Origin: Metaphire vulgaris
Taxonomy: Eukaryota; Annelida; Clitellata; Crassiclitellata; Megascolecidae
NCBI GenBank assembly: GCA_018105865.1
Contig: CM030870.1
Location: 2,589,501 to 2,653,500 of the forward strand
Reading direction: 5' to 3'
DNA length: 64,000 nt
The notes under the pieces were generated by a model that saw nothing but the letters and a program-made list of their open reading frames with translations, was not told where the DNA came from and made no database searches. Of the stretch, positions 51,165 to 64,000 are shown one piece after another. Numbering within the stretch: the stretch's first letter is position 1; each line of letters begins with the position of its first letter. Both the position numbers and the translations under genes were made by a program.

Positions 51165-54100
51165 AACCACTGGTTGAGTAGAGCACTGCAGTGAAACGAA
51201 TGGGTGAGGATTGGCACCCAGCTGTGGGTTAAACAGTGTGGGGAAGGACACGGGAAACCACCCCACTACACAAACCATGAGAGCACTGGTCACCACATGG
51301 AAACTCAGACCACAGAAACTGAATGAGGGCAAAGCAAGAAATTACATGCCGGCTCGGTCGTCGCCCGGATCAACAAGGACCGCAATTCATGTTGGACAAC
51401 CACGACATGAACGAGAAGTTAGCTACTGGGAAAAGACAGACAGAAACTGCAATTTCTGGATATCAAAAAAGACATATATATAGGAACATGGAATGTAAGA
51501 ACTCTAAACCAAACAGGACAATTAGATATACTAATACATCAGTTAAGAAGAATTCAATGGACAATACTGGAATTATGTGAAACAAGATGGACAGGGAATA
51601 GAGAAATAAACAAAGACGACGTCAAAATCATATACGCAGGAAGAGACGATAATAAACACCAAGGAGTAGGTATTATGATCAGATAAGAAGCAATAAAAGC
51701 TTTAATTGGATACAAGGCAATATCGGAAAGAATAATAAAACAAGATTTCACATAAACTACGGGAAAATGACAATCTTTCAAGTATATGCACCAGCATCAA
51801 CAGTAAAAGATGAAGAACTAGAAAAATGCTATGAAATGTTACAGGACGAAATCAAACAAATACCAAGACATGACTTATTAATTGTAATGGGCGATTATAA
51901 TGTCAAAGTAGGGCATTCATGGAAAAATTGGATGGGACCAATTGGAAAATTTGGATATAGAGAAGAAAATGAAAGAGGACGAAGATTATTGAACTTCTGC
52001 CTGACATATGACTTAGCAATAAGCAACACCTTTTCAAAGCAAGAAAAAAGAAGCATAAATACACATGGGAATCACCAGATGGTAAAGTGAAAAATATGAT
52101 AGACTATATAATCATAAATAAAAAATGGAAATCAAGCATACTTGCTTGCAGGTTATTCCCCAATGCAGATATAGGAAGTGACCACCAGCTAGTTATAGCA
52201 AAACTAAGACTGAGGTTAAAGAATAAAAAAACACCAAAGCCACAAAAGAAATTTAATATAGACAAACTCAAGGATGAATCGACTAAAGAACAATATAAGA
52301 GCAAATTGAAAGAGGAAATGGAAAAGAAAAATCTGCTAAAAGACAAAAAAGAGATAGACCAACTATGGGAAGAAATAAAAGAAATGTACATTAAAACTGC
52401 TGAAGAACAAATAGGATATATAGAGAAGAACAAGAAAAAGCCATGGATAACACAAATAGTACTGCAACTGAGTGATGAAAGGAAAAACCTAAAAGCGAAG
52501 AAAGAGAAAGGGGATAAAGAAGCCAAAAAGGAATACAATAGGATAACAAAAGAAATAAAAAGGAAATGTAAAGAGTAAAAAGAAAACTGGATACTTGGAA
52601 AATGCACAGAAATAGAACGGTCAAACTTACACAACGATTCAAGGAAATTGTACCAGACGATCAAAGAATTATGTGGACAAATCCAATTGAAGACAATCAC
52701 AATAAAAGACAAGAATGGTAAAGTATTAAAAAACAAAAAAGACATAATGACAAGATGGAAAGACTATTTTGAAGAATACAACACAGCAGACAATAACAAT
52801 GAAGACACCAACATAAGGAAGGAGAACAGAGAAGAGAATGATGGAGAAGAAATAGCAAACTTTACAGAAGAGGAAATAAAAGAAGCCATAAAAAGATTGA
52901 AAGTTAGAAAATCTCCAGGAACAGATATGATAACAACAGAAATGCTACAAGCAGGAGAGGAACTTACAGTGAATCAGAGGCGTCATGGGGCTGGGGGCTG
53001 GGGGCCGTGGCCCCAAGGAAATGAAAATATTAATTTCTAATGTATTAATGTGCAAAAAACAGGGACGTCATTTGGAATTGGGGGGGGGGGCATGTTTGTG
53101 TTATGTGCTTGATGTCGAGCAAAATCTGAAGTAACTAATCGTAAAAAGGACTGACAAGCAAAAAAAAGGTCAACTTTTTTGGAAACTCAAAACTCGTCAG
53201 GTCGAAAAATCGCAAAAAAATTGAAAAAAAAAATTTCTCGCCCCCAAGAAAAGTGTGAAATGACGCCACTGCAGTGAATATATTCCACAACCTATGCAAT
53301 AAAATATTCGAAGAAGAAAAATCACCAGAGGAATGGGGAAAAGCCATAATAGTACCAATACATAAAAAGGGGATAAAACAAACTGCAATAATTATAGAGG
53401 AATAAGCTTACTCAGTATACCAGGGAAAATATATACAAATGTGCTACAACAAAGACTCAAACACTACTCAGAAGAAATATTGACAGAGGAACAAGCAGGC
53501 TTCAGAATGAGAAGTACAATTGATCAAATACATACGATCAGAAGGATAGTAGAAAAATATTGCGAAACAAATAAGAAAATATACCACAATTTCATTGACT
53601 TCAAACAAGCATTTGACAGCATACAGCATGAAGATCTATGGCAAGCACTGAAGCACTACGGTATTCCAGAGAAGCTAGTGAATCTCATAAAAAACTTATA
53701 CAGTAAAACAATGAGCAGAGTGAAAATTAATGGGGAACTAACAGAATGGTTTGAGATAACAATTGGAACGAGACAAGGATGTGGCTTATCTCCACTGCTA
53801 TTCAATATAATGCTAGATGTGGTAATGCAAAAAGCAATACAAAACACAAAAGAAGAAGATGCTGGAGTAAAAGTATATGGACAAACAACAATAAATAATT
53901 TAAGGTTTGCAGATGACATAGATGTGATAACAACAAAAGCAGACCACCTACAAACATTAACCAATGAAATAAGCAAGGCCGGAGAAGAAGTGGGGCTAAA
54001 AATAAATACACAGAAAACTAAAGCAATGGTCACGGGGAACAAGAAAGGGAAAGTTAATCTAGAATGCTGGACCATAAAGAAGAAAGACGAAAGAAGATGA

Positions 54101-54492
54101 CTGCAGAAATGAACTGGTTAAGAGGAATAGCAGGAGTCAGCAGAAGACAAAGAATAAGAAATGAAACGATCAGAGAAAAGACAGAGCAAAAAGAAACGAT
54201 ACTCTAATCAATACAGAAACGAAGACTGAAATGGTTTGGTCATGTTGAAAGAATGAAGGAAGAAAGACTACCAAAGAAAGCACTATACAACTATGTTGAA
54301 GGGAAAAGGTGAAAAGGAAGACCAAGAAAAACATGGATATAAAACTTAAAAGAGGATTCAGAAGAAATGCAAATGAACTTTATCCAATTGACCAGAGCAG
54401 CAAGAGACAGACAGAAGTGGAAGGAACTCATTTAGAACCATCGTCCAACCCAATAGGGAAAGACGGAAGGAAAGAAAGAAGAAGAGAAGAAG
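51165..54492 (+). mobile_element. APE-type LINE, nearly full length, second layer
   Basis: A near-identical duplication AAATACATCCAATAC / AAATACATCCAAATAC flanks it (51150-51164, 54493-54508). The endonuclease reads GTWNVRTLNQTGQLDILI, LELCETRWTG, FQVYAPAS, LIVMGDYNVKVGHSW and NADIGSDHQLV (51483-52230). A lysine-rich linker follows, then RT: KVRKSPGTDMITTEMLQAGE (52890-52965), KAIIVPIHKKG, EEQAGFRMRSTIDQIHTIRR, IDFKQAFDSIQHEDLW, GTRQGCGLSPLLFNIMLDVV and LRFADDIDVITTKADH (53340-53940). The C-terminal part (54100-54440) is frameshifted (RRLKWFGHVERMKEERLPKK). A hAT MITE splits the RT at 52975. A handful of stops and shifts make it inactive. Confidence 0.95.
52975..53271 (-). mobile_element. hAT-type MITE, 297 bp, innermost layer
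   Basis: A perfect 8-bp duplication CAGTGAAT (52967-52974, 53272-53279) flanks ends CAGAGGCGTCATGG and AAATGACGCCACTG. It is the same family as 49728-50130, in the opposite orientation and about 100 bp shorter. It carries one inverted CTGACAAGCAAAAAAAGGTC motif (53151). Removing it and one repeat restores the RT frame. Confidence 0.96.
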
Positions 54493-54689
54493 AAATACAT
54501 CCAAATACTCTATGGTATTTAAATACTATTTAAATACTTAATTTTGAATGGGTATTTCAAAACTTTCTTAAATACTGGACAAAGTATTTAAATAGTATTT
54601 AAATACTAAAGTATTTAAATACTGTACAACACTGTAGACGACGTCCATGCAGAGATTACTGAAAATGCTACAATCTAAATGACTACTTG

Positions 54690-54865
54690 ACGTCAGGACA
54701 CCGAAGTCAAGCAACGTCGAGCGCGACTCACACAGTCGGATTCAGATTTGGAAATGGTTGACTATCCCAGGACCGAGTTGTGCTGCCGGTTGCCAACAAA
54801 CTGTTCACCGCATAGGCGTGGATAAATTGGTAGCAGCCTTAGGCTGCAATGGTAAAATGTGAGTA
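54690..54865 (+). mobile_element. 5S-derived SINE relic
   Basis: TTTGGAAATGGTTGACTATC, CCAGGACCGAG and GTGCTGCCGGTTGCCAACAA align with the 5S-like part of the SINE at 5045-5320 (TTTGGATGGTGACCATACCA ... GATGCCGGTGCCCAACCAA). The A box is only GTCAAGCAACGTC. It is diverged. Confidence 0.6.
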
Positions 54866-54872
54866 CATGTAA

Positions 54873-55290
54873 GGGGCTGTCCATTAATTACGTCAACAAA
54901 ATAGGGGGAGGGGACTTAAAAAAGTTTGACAGTTGTTGACAGGGGAAAGGGGGGTCAAGAGAAGTTGACATCAGCAAATTCATTTTTTTACAAATGATAA
55001 AAAATAGGAAATTTCATGGAATACTATCTATTACAATGGAAAAGCCCGACAAGCGAAAAAAACAAGGTCATCATCACCACATCATGACACTTGAACAAAA
55101 GAAAGAGAAAATGGTCATAGCTGCAGAAATAATAACCTTCTAAACTTTTTAGGGAGACCCATCACTGATCCTAGTTGGGGGGATCAAAAGTTTTTGACAT
55201 AATTATAGGGGTCACTGAAAGTACAGTTGTTGACAAGGGGAGGGGTCAAAAATTGCCCAAAAATTGTTGACATAATTAATGGACAGCCCC
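54873..55290. mobile_element. MITE with GGGGCTGTCCATTAATTA ends
   Basis: The ends GGGGCTGTCCATTAATTACG and inverse (CATAATTAATGGACAGCCCC) lie between TAA trinucleotides (54870-54872, 55291-55293), which fits Harbinger-type TWA targets. The interior has an inverted CCCGACAAGCGAAAAAAAC motif. A diverged relative lies at 55320-55445. Confidence 0.85.
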
Positions 55291-55293
55291 TAA

Positions 55294-56500
55294 AGCAAAT
55301 GCATGTCACTCTAGATTAGGGTCCGTCCATGCTATTTCGACAGTTTTTGACCCCTCATCTTGTCACAAACCTCAGACCCTCTTAAAGTACTCTACGTCAC
55401 AAACCACGGATCCCCTAAAGCGACGTCCATAATTTACGTCACCCAGATTTTCTATCTATTCAATTAGTTTCTCGTTCAGTTTTCAATAGCGAAACAAAGC
55501 TCCCAGCAATGATGATGAATATAATTGGGATCTAAAATTTCAAGTACCTTGCATAATATAATTACTTTACACTATTAGAATACATTAACACAAAAAGAAA
55601 GTATAATAGCACTGCATATCTCAGGTCTATATGTACAGAGAGTGTGATGTCACGGTGGTCTTTACAAGTTTACCTCTCCCTCTGTCACAGCGCCACACTT
55701 TCTTAGACCCCTCCCCTCATGGGCGCCCGCACCCTGGTAAATGCAAATATAATTAATTATTTCACAATGAAATTTGAAAACCTTGCTAAAATATTAACCG
55801 TGACCATTGTGTTAAAATGTGTTTTGCTCCTCCTAGAAAAATTTCTGTGGGCGGCATTGGGCGATCATGCCTCCCCTAGAGTGTAACATACTTTATGAAT
55901 GGCGGTCATGGCATATTAAGTCACCCGCAGTGCTGCCATCTAGTCTGGTTTGTTAAGGTTCTTTTCTTATCTTTACCTTGAATCCCATTTCTTGTATACA
56001 AATCATGAAAATCATAAAAATTGCCGTTATGGACAATGAGATCCCATTTCAACAAACTCATTCATTTACTGTGATAAGTTTATTTAGAAACACTGCCAAG
56101 TTAAGACAATGAGTGTCCGTTTCCTAAAAAGCTTACTGACTTTTGAAAGATGAGACCAGACAGACAAATGTTAATGGTGCATTTCGTAGTCTATGCATTT
56201 TAATGTCTATGACAGTTTAAATGTATGAAAAAGCCATGCAACAGCTATGAAAAAATAAATCTATAGGCCAACAGAATATCTATGCAGTTTCAGATAGTAG
56301 AACTCAGGTCATGACACATTTTATATCATATACATGTATTGTAATTTATAAAAAGTCTTCTCATCAATTACAGTCATATTTATACTACATAATCACCATT
56401 ATGGTTTAGCCAAAAAATCCTAACAAATAATCATGTGTTAGGGTAATCAATTAAAACAATGTTGTGAGCATGAAATACAATCACAGGATTGAATGAAAGC
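55294..56500. other. Intergenic sequence downstream of MsrB
   Basis: Contains a MITE-like relic at 55320-55445 (GTCCGTCCATGCTATTTCGA ... GACGTCCATAATTTACGTCA); otherwise AT-rich with no gene seen. Confidence 0.5.
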
Positions 56501-56640
56501 CAGTACCATGCAGAGGGGGGCTGGTGGGGCGGTGGCCCCAGGTGCTGACCAGATGGGGGTGCCAAAATTGATTCAGCGACCGTATTTTGTTCGTCTTATC
56601 GACTTGGACCTGGGCGCCCACCACTCTCTGCACGCCACTG
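56501..56640. mobile_element. hAT-type MITE, 140 bp
   Basis: A perfect 8-bp duplication ATGAAAGC (56493-56500, 56641-56648) flanks ends CAGTACCATGCAGAGGG and CTCTCTGCACGCCACTG. It is the opposite-strand relative of 2979-3106, and lies just past the MsrB polyadenylation signal. Confidence 0.92.
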
Positions 56641-56663
56641 ATGAAAGCATATTGCACAAGTGC

Positions 56664-56669
56664 TTTATT
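56664..56669 (-). promoter_or_regulatory. Candidate polyadenylation signal of MsrB
   Basis: AATAAA on the minus strand, 55 bp downstream of the MsrB stop codon, a usual distance for a short 3' UTR. Confidence 0.55.
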
Positions 56670-56723
56670 TAGTTTCACTGCTCAAAAACTAAGTACCGGT
56701 AACTCTGGCTATCTCAACCCAAC

Positions 56724-58866
<2,143 letters not shown>

Positions 58867-59074
58867 CTACAATGAAACATCAAGAAATATCATAATAAAA
58901 TCTTGTACCGTAAATGCAAAATCAAAATTTAAAAGCATTCAAATTTAACTGTTTAGAAATTTCTTAATCCCCTTACCGTTTAACATGAGCCAGACTTGGG
59001 TAACGTTATTGACGCTTAACCATTTACCTCAAAATGGATTCGTGTAGTACTTTCCAAGCTGACAGCTACAATAT

Positions 59075-59545
59075 TATCTCGTGTATAAGAAACTTTTTGC
59101 CTCAAAAATTGGTGCAAAGTGTGGGTGCGTATTATACATAGGAATCAATTTGATGTACATACAATTTTATGTAAATAAATGTACATAATTTTAAATTTAC
59201 CGTATATTCGTGCATATAACATGCACATTATAGGCATTTTTACCTACAGTCAACAGTGGAGTTATAAGCCTATATGCTTCAAATTCCAGACAGAATTTGA
59301 AAGAAAATTGTGACTGTCTAGGTAATACAATACAGATTTTGACAAAGATAGTTAAACAATTGATGTAGGACAACTGCCGGTGGGGAAACTGCCTGCATTT
59401 CTAATTCTAAGCAGGTTGCTGAATAGAGATTCCCAGGTGAATTTTTGGGTGCGTATTATACATAGGTATTAAAATTTTTACATTATGATAACTCTAGAAA
59501 CTAAGGGTGTGTATTATATGCAGGTGCATTTTATACCAGAAATAA
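59075..59545. mobile_element. Degenerate MITE related to 23900-24756
   Basis: Repeated GGTGCGTATTATACATAGG and GTGTATAAGAAAC-type segments and ACCGTATATTCGTGCATATA resemble the ATAAGACGCACC ends of the 23.9-kb MITE. Boundaries are unclear. Confidence 0.5.
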
Positions 59546-59565
59546 TACTGTAATTGTTTCACCTG

Positions 59566-59566
59566 A

Positions 59567-59644
<78 letters not shown>

Positions 59645-59666
59645 ACACACACACACACACACACAT
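59566..59666. repeat. (TA)n and (CA)n microsatellite
   Basis: About 32 TA units followed by about 14 CA units, immediately before the tRNA-SINE. A second TA patch lies at 59950-59990 on the other side. Confidence 0.97.
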
Positions 59667-59667
59667 A

Positions 59668-59945
59668 TGGGCGGGAAGTTAGCAGAGTGGTAACAACGTT
59701 GGGTGATGGAGCAGGAGGTCACGGATTTGAGCCCTGCAGGAGCCCTAAAGGTCAACTCAGCTTTTTTGTGGTGGTAAAATGAGGAGCATTGGTAAAAATC
59801 CCTGTGATAAGTAAAACAGGTACGCTACGTGCTACACTAGCCCCGTATGGGCCGTATCCATACTATTGCACGCCTGGCTGAGGGCTATAGCAACAGAGAT
59901 CAGCGCCGCCCTATGAGCCCGTGAGGCTTTGGAAGGACTTTGACT
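59668..59945 (+). mobile_element. tRNA-derived SINE
   Basis: The head GGGCGGGAAGTTAGCAGAGT+GGTAACAACG carries an A box (TTAGCAGAGTGG) and about 40 bp later a B box (GGATTTGAGCCC), the Pol III promoter of a tRNA-like unit. The body has GGTAAAATGAGGAGCATTGG and AGAGATCAGCGCC, shared with the other SINEs. It sits between two TA-rich runs, so its target duplication cannot be told from the microsatellite. Confidence 0.85.
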
Positions 59946-59999
59946 TTTGACTTATATATATATATTATATATATATACTGTATATATGGGTTTATGGGT

Positions 60000-60500
60000 T
60001 TAGTATCCATTTATCCGCCAATTGGTGCTTATTTTTAGAATATTTATGCTGGTAGCACTAGAAAATTGGAACTGACCCCTTGGACTTTGCCTATAATGGC
60101 AGTGCCTTGTCGACCGGAGATTCGTTGCTATGGGGCAAGATTCTTCTAGAAAGTGGGGATAAGTCGCTTGAAATCAAAAACAAATCTAAATAGAATTAAA
60201 GCAATTTTGAGGTTTCTGGTCGTAGTTAAATGGAATTTTATGATGTTGAACCCGAGTTCCCTTGGCTCCAGTCAGAGGTCTTTCACACAGCATTTGTAGG
60301 ACCTCATTCTTTTGATCTCCAAGTACAAATTCAATGAATGAGGATGTAAAGTGATAAAGGAATACCAAATCTGACCTTTATATCAATTTTTTAAAGTTTT
60401 CTTAATTTCTACATTTTAAAATCTGAAGTATTCAAATATTTTCAAGTAATGCGTTGCCATACTAAAATAAATTGCGGACATGACAACGGATTAAAAAATT
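60000..60500. other. No gene recognised
   Basis: A 60-codon minus frame (60368-60186; VLQMLCERPLTGAKGTRVQH) looks vaguely protein-like but matches no family known to the annotator and lacks clear splice sites. Confidence 0.3.
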
Positions 60501-60509
60501 TTAATGAAT

Positions 60510-63500
60510 GGTAAATGGCAAATCACCGAGTATCTGCCGGGATAAGCAGAGCCCATATGGGCAAGGTTTGGTGCACCTGACAGTCGGAGGAAATGCCGAC
60601 GACAGAAAGCACCCCTAGCCCAGGGTATGGGTGAAGTCCTCAACGGCGATGATGGCATCCTCTAATTATAAAGAAGGCAGGCATCAAAGGCGGACGTAGG
60701 CAGAGCATGCAGGTATGCTTAGAGGGCGGGTGTGAACCAGATAGGACACACTACGGCCAACCTGATACACCAGGAAAGGAATGGTCACCGCCTGGCGAGT
60801 CAAAAGACTACAAATCAACATGACATTACAAACCAAAGATTACCATACTGGCCCGGACGTCGCCCAGGATAAAAAGGTCCGCGCTGATCGTCGATGCACT
60901 CTGGCAGTGACAGTGTTAAGTGAGAGAAGAGGCAAAATCCAATACAGAATCCTAGATAAAGATAAAGTGGCAAGAAGCAATGTAATCTCAGCCAAAAAGA
61001 AAGAAAGGGTAGGGCATTGGAACGCATTTAACACTGTATAGCACTGGGAAGTCATTTTGTCTGACGTGAAGGAACTAAGGAGACTGAACATTAAGATATG
61101 TGGCAAGCGAGACTCATTGGGTAGGATGTGGCAGAATGACAATAAATGGATACACAATTTGGTACAGTGGAACAGAGACAGGAATTCATGAACATGGAGT
61201 GGCAATTGCCTTGGAGTCATGTTTCACGAAGTCAGTTACTGATGTGATTTTCCTTAGTGACCGACTAATTAAAATTCGAATGAGATGCAAGAATGTTGAC
61301 GTCACCATAATTGAGGCATATGCACCCACAGAAGGAGATTCAGATGAGGAGAAGGAAAAATTCTACAACAATTTGCAACATCTGATAGACAAAAACACCA
61401 AGACATGACCTTATTTTGCTCCTAGGAGATTTTAATGCAAAAGTTGGGAGTAATTTTGGAGTATGGGGAAAAATTTTAGGAAAACATGGAATCCAAGGGA
61501 ATGAAAATGACAATGGCAACAGATTACTTGAATTATGCAGCAACAATAATTTGTGCATAACCAACACTCAATTTATACAAAAATGTGTAGGAAACTCACA
61601 TGGACCTCTCCAGATAGCAAAACTGAAAACCTGATAGATTATATCATCACTAGAGAAGAGTGGTTGACATCAGTGAGAAAGACAAGAGTATATAGATCTG
61701 CAGAAATTAATTCGGATCACCATCTTATTGTGTCGGAGATAAAAGTTAAATTAGTGGGGAAAAAGTGCCAAGGAAAAAAACGTTTCGACACAGAAAAATT
61801 AAATGAAATGGATGTAAAAATAAATTTCAGATCAAAATCAAAACAGATTTGAGGTGCTAACAAACCTGACAGATGACAAAGATCCAGAGACAGAATGGGA
61901 AAATTTCAAGACTGAAATTAACAAAGTGGCAGAGGAAGAACTTGGATACAGAAAGATTGAGAAAAGGAACTGGATATCAAAAGAAACAGAAGAACTACAG
62001 GCAGAAATAAGAAAATCTAAAGAAGCAGCCATGAATCCTGGTAAGGGTGGAACCGAAAAGACTACTGAATTAAATGAATTAAGAATACAGCTAAAGAAAA
62101 GATTAATCAGGGATAAGAATAAAATGTTGGAAGAAATGGCAAATGAGATGGAAGATGCTTACAAAAGAGGAGATAGCAAAAACTCTTTGCAAATGTCAAC
62201 AAACTAAGTGGAAGCACAATCACAAAGATAATAAGCATTGAACCAGTTAAGGATAGAAATGGAGAAATATTAACAGAGAAGGAAAGGATCATGGCCAGAT
62301 GGAAACAACATTTTGATGAGATACTAAACCGCAAAGACCTAACAACACAGAAGAAACATTTAATGAAATCGATCAATCAGAGGATAGATGTAAATTAGAG
62401 GATGAGTTAGAGGATGAAGACGATATCACAATGGAAGAGATAGAAAGGGCAGTGAAACAGATGAGAAAAACAAAGCCCCAGGACTCTGCAATATCACAGC
62501 AGAAATGCTCCAAAACACTGGTGTATATACAATCAGATGGCTACATCGGGTCATAACAGCAGTATGGGAAACCGAGAAAACACCATTAGACTGGAGAAAA
62601 GCAATTATAATACCAATACACAAGAAAGGAGACAGAAAGGAATGCAACAATGCCAGAGGAATCAGTCTTTTAAGTGTACCAGGAAAGTTTTCACCAGAGT
62701 CATGTTAAACAGAATAAATGACACAGTGGATGAAACTCTCAGGGAAAACCAGTGTGGATTCAGGAAAGGAAGAGGATGCGCTGACCAAATCTTCATCCTT
62801 CGACAACTCATTGAAAAAAACTAGAATTTAATGAAGATTTGGTTATGTGCTTCATTGATTTTGCCCAAGCTTATGACTCAATCTGGAGAGAAGGGCATGG
62901 AAACTCTTGAGAAATATGGCATTCATGCCAAAATAATAAGGCTAATTGAAAATTTATATAGCACAGTTTTAGCATGTATCAGAATTGATGGAGAAGAAAC
63001 TGAGTGGTTCAAAATTAAAACAGGATTTAGACAAGGATGTATTCTATCACCGATACTCTTCAACATTATATTAGATTACATCATGAGACGGATTGAAAAC
63101 ACGAATGGGTTGGGAACATCTCTAAAGCCAGGAAGCATAGATGATGCAGAATATGCTGATGATACATGTCTAATAGCGGAATGCCTCTCAAGGATTGTAG
63201 AGTTAACACTGGCCTTAATAACGGAGAGTGGAAAATTTGGACTAAAAATAAACACTAATAAAACAAAAATTATGCCAATTACAAAAACAGTTGGGGAATG
63301 GCCAATAGTATCACACAACGGAAAAGAAATTGAAATAGTGAAGAATTTTGTTTACTTGGGAAGTGAATTGGAAGCAAAAGGAGGCTCGGACTTGGAGATT
63401 AAACGAAGAATAGCAATGGCAGGATCAACTTTCAACAGGCTACATACCAATATTTTCAAAAGACATGACATTGGGATGAAAACAAAATTAAGAATTCTCA

Positions 63501-64000
63501 ACACTTGTGTAATACCAATACTAATTTATGGATGTGAATCTTGGACCATAAAAAAGGAATTTGAGAAAAAACTAGTAGCAACAGAAAATAAATGGCTTAG
63601 AAGAATACTAAGGATTGGATACAAAGAACATATAACAAATGAAGAAGTTAGAGAGAGAACACTGCAACCGAGCATCGTGGAAGTTATCAGAAAACGAAGA
63701 ATGAAATGGACTGGACACATACTCAGAATGGAAGAAATAAGAAACCCAAAACGAATTTTCAACTACAAACCAGAGGGGAGAAGATCTAAAGGAAGACCTA
63801 AAAGACGATGGGTGGACAGTTTGGAAGAGGATCTGCACATGGCAGGGATGAACCTCAATGGAAAAACTGATGGAAGACATCGAATGACTTTGGAAGAAAT
63901 AGCAAAGGACAGAGAACTTTGGAGAGATGTCATGGAGAAGTCAATAGCTGGACACAGCTGGAGGACGAAGACCTGACCTGAAATGGCAAATATCTACGGC
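60510..64000 (+). mobile_element. APE-type LINE, runs to the right edge
   Basis: A GC-richer leader (60540-60900) precedes a decayed endonuclease: VTIIEAYAPTEGDSDEEKEK, LLGDFNAKVGSNFG and RSAEINSDHHLIVSEIKVK (61300-61760). After a lysine-rich linker comes RT: LRENQCGFRKGRGCADQIFI (62740-62800), then a 381-codon frame (62831-63976) with FKIKTGFRQGCILSPILFNI, an intact AEYADDTCLIAE box, LGLKINTNKTKI-type FGLKINTNKTKIMPITK, IKRRIAMAGSTFNRL, LIYGCESWTIKKEF, RMKWTGHILRMEE and RSKGRPKRRWVDSLEEDL. Upstream frames carry shifts, but the last third is intact. The 3' UTR and tail are beyond base 64000. It is related to, but clearly different from, the LINE at 51165. Confidence 0.93.

Larger units (their letters stand above)
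50827..54634. mobile_element. hAT-type element (TATTTAAATACT-rich), outer layer of a nest
   Basis: The ends CAGTGTTGTAATAAATACTT and TTTAAATACTGTACAACACTG-type inverse lie between perfect 8-bp repeats TAGACGAC (50819-50826, 54635-54642). Both subterminal regions are arrays of GTATTTAAATAC. The original element was about 450 bp; a LINE inserted at 51165 expanded it to 3.8 kb. Confidence 0.95.

Noticed and set aside
52104..52745. 213-codon serine/phenylalanine-rich minus frame that looks like a membrane protein
   Set aside because: It is the exact antisense of the lysine-rich linker and RT of the LINE at 51165-54492.
53656..54075. 139-codon minus frame
   Set aside because: Antisense shadow of the LINE reverse transcriptase core, which has clear motifs on the plus strand.
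59680..59755. A tRNA gene
   Set aside because: The A and B boxes are present, but the cloverleaf is incomplete and a SINE body follows, so it is a tRNA-derived SINE.
60186..60368. 60-codon minus frame considered as an upstream MsrB exon
   Set aside because: It lacks the C-x2-C zinc motif and the FSGKY-type block expected there, and no matching splice phase was found.

Overview
The window is animal (metazoan) nuclear DNA: AT-rich, intron-split genes with GT-AG splice sites, TTAGGG-type telomere-like tracts, APE-type LINEs, tRNA- and 5S-derived SINEs, Helitrons and very many hAT-type MITEs. The species cannot be named from the sequence; a marine invertebrate is a reasonable guess. No bacterial genes, rRNA genes, CRISPR arrays or recognisable viruses were seen.

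Three cellular or domesticated genes were found, all split into exons that short-ORF scanning hides. (1) DPH1 (first step of diphthamide synthesis) is on the minus strand. Eight phase-compatible exons lie between 23618 and 4085; the N-terminal exon(s) and the C-terminal exons were not found. (2) A THAP-domain, P-element/THAP9-like transposase gene is on the plus strand. Exon 1 is at 30773-30852, exon 2 at 41856-42777 and exon 3 at 44369-44823. Both introns join in phase, but three frameshifts and a deletion make it a pseudogene. (3) A methionine-R-sulfoxide reductase (MsrB) is on the minus strand, with its last two exons at 58866-58740 and 56828-56724; upstream exons are probably beyond the right edge.

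Almost everything else is layered mobile DNA. 0-4 kb: LINE reverse transcriptases. 4-24 kb: DPH1 introns filled with CR1-like LINEs, a clean LINE-into-LINE insertion (6167-8260), Helitrons inside a LINE (14506-15342, 15769-16578), a Tc1/mariner element (17685-18658), a telomere-core foldback (20342-20550) and hAT MITEs. 24-30 kb: a MITE carrying a GC-rich minisatellite, a piggyBac-like element and a hAT transposon split by a LINE. 31.4-40.8 kb: a 9.4-kb element inside the first THAP intron, whose terminal inverted repeats are arrays of a 170-bp satellite; a 10-bp target duplication flanks it. 46-57 kb: nested hAT elements up to four layers deep. 59.5-64 kb: microsatellite, tRNA-SINE and a LINE that runs to the right edge.

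The most unusual signals are the satellite-armed 9.4-kb element, a short motif (GACCTTTTTTTGCTTGTCAG and variants, about 17 copies) shared by MITE families with unrelated ends, and three elements built on telomere-like cores. Many insertions have exact target-site duplications, so their order of arrival can be read.
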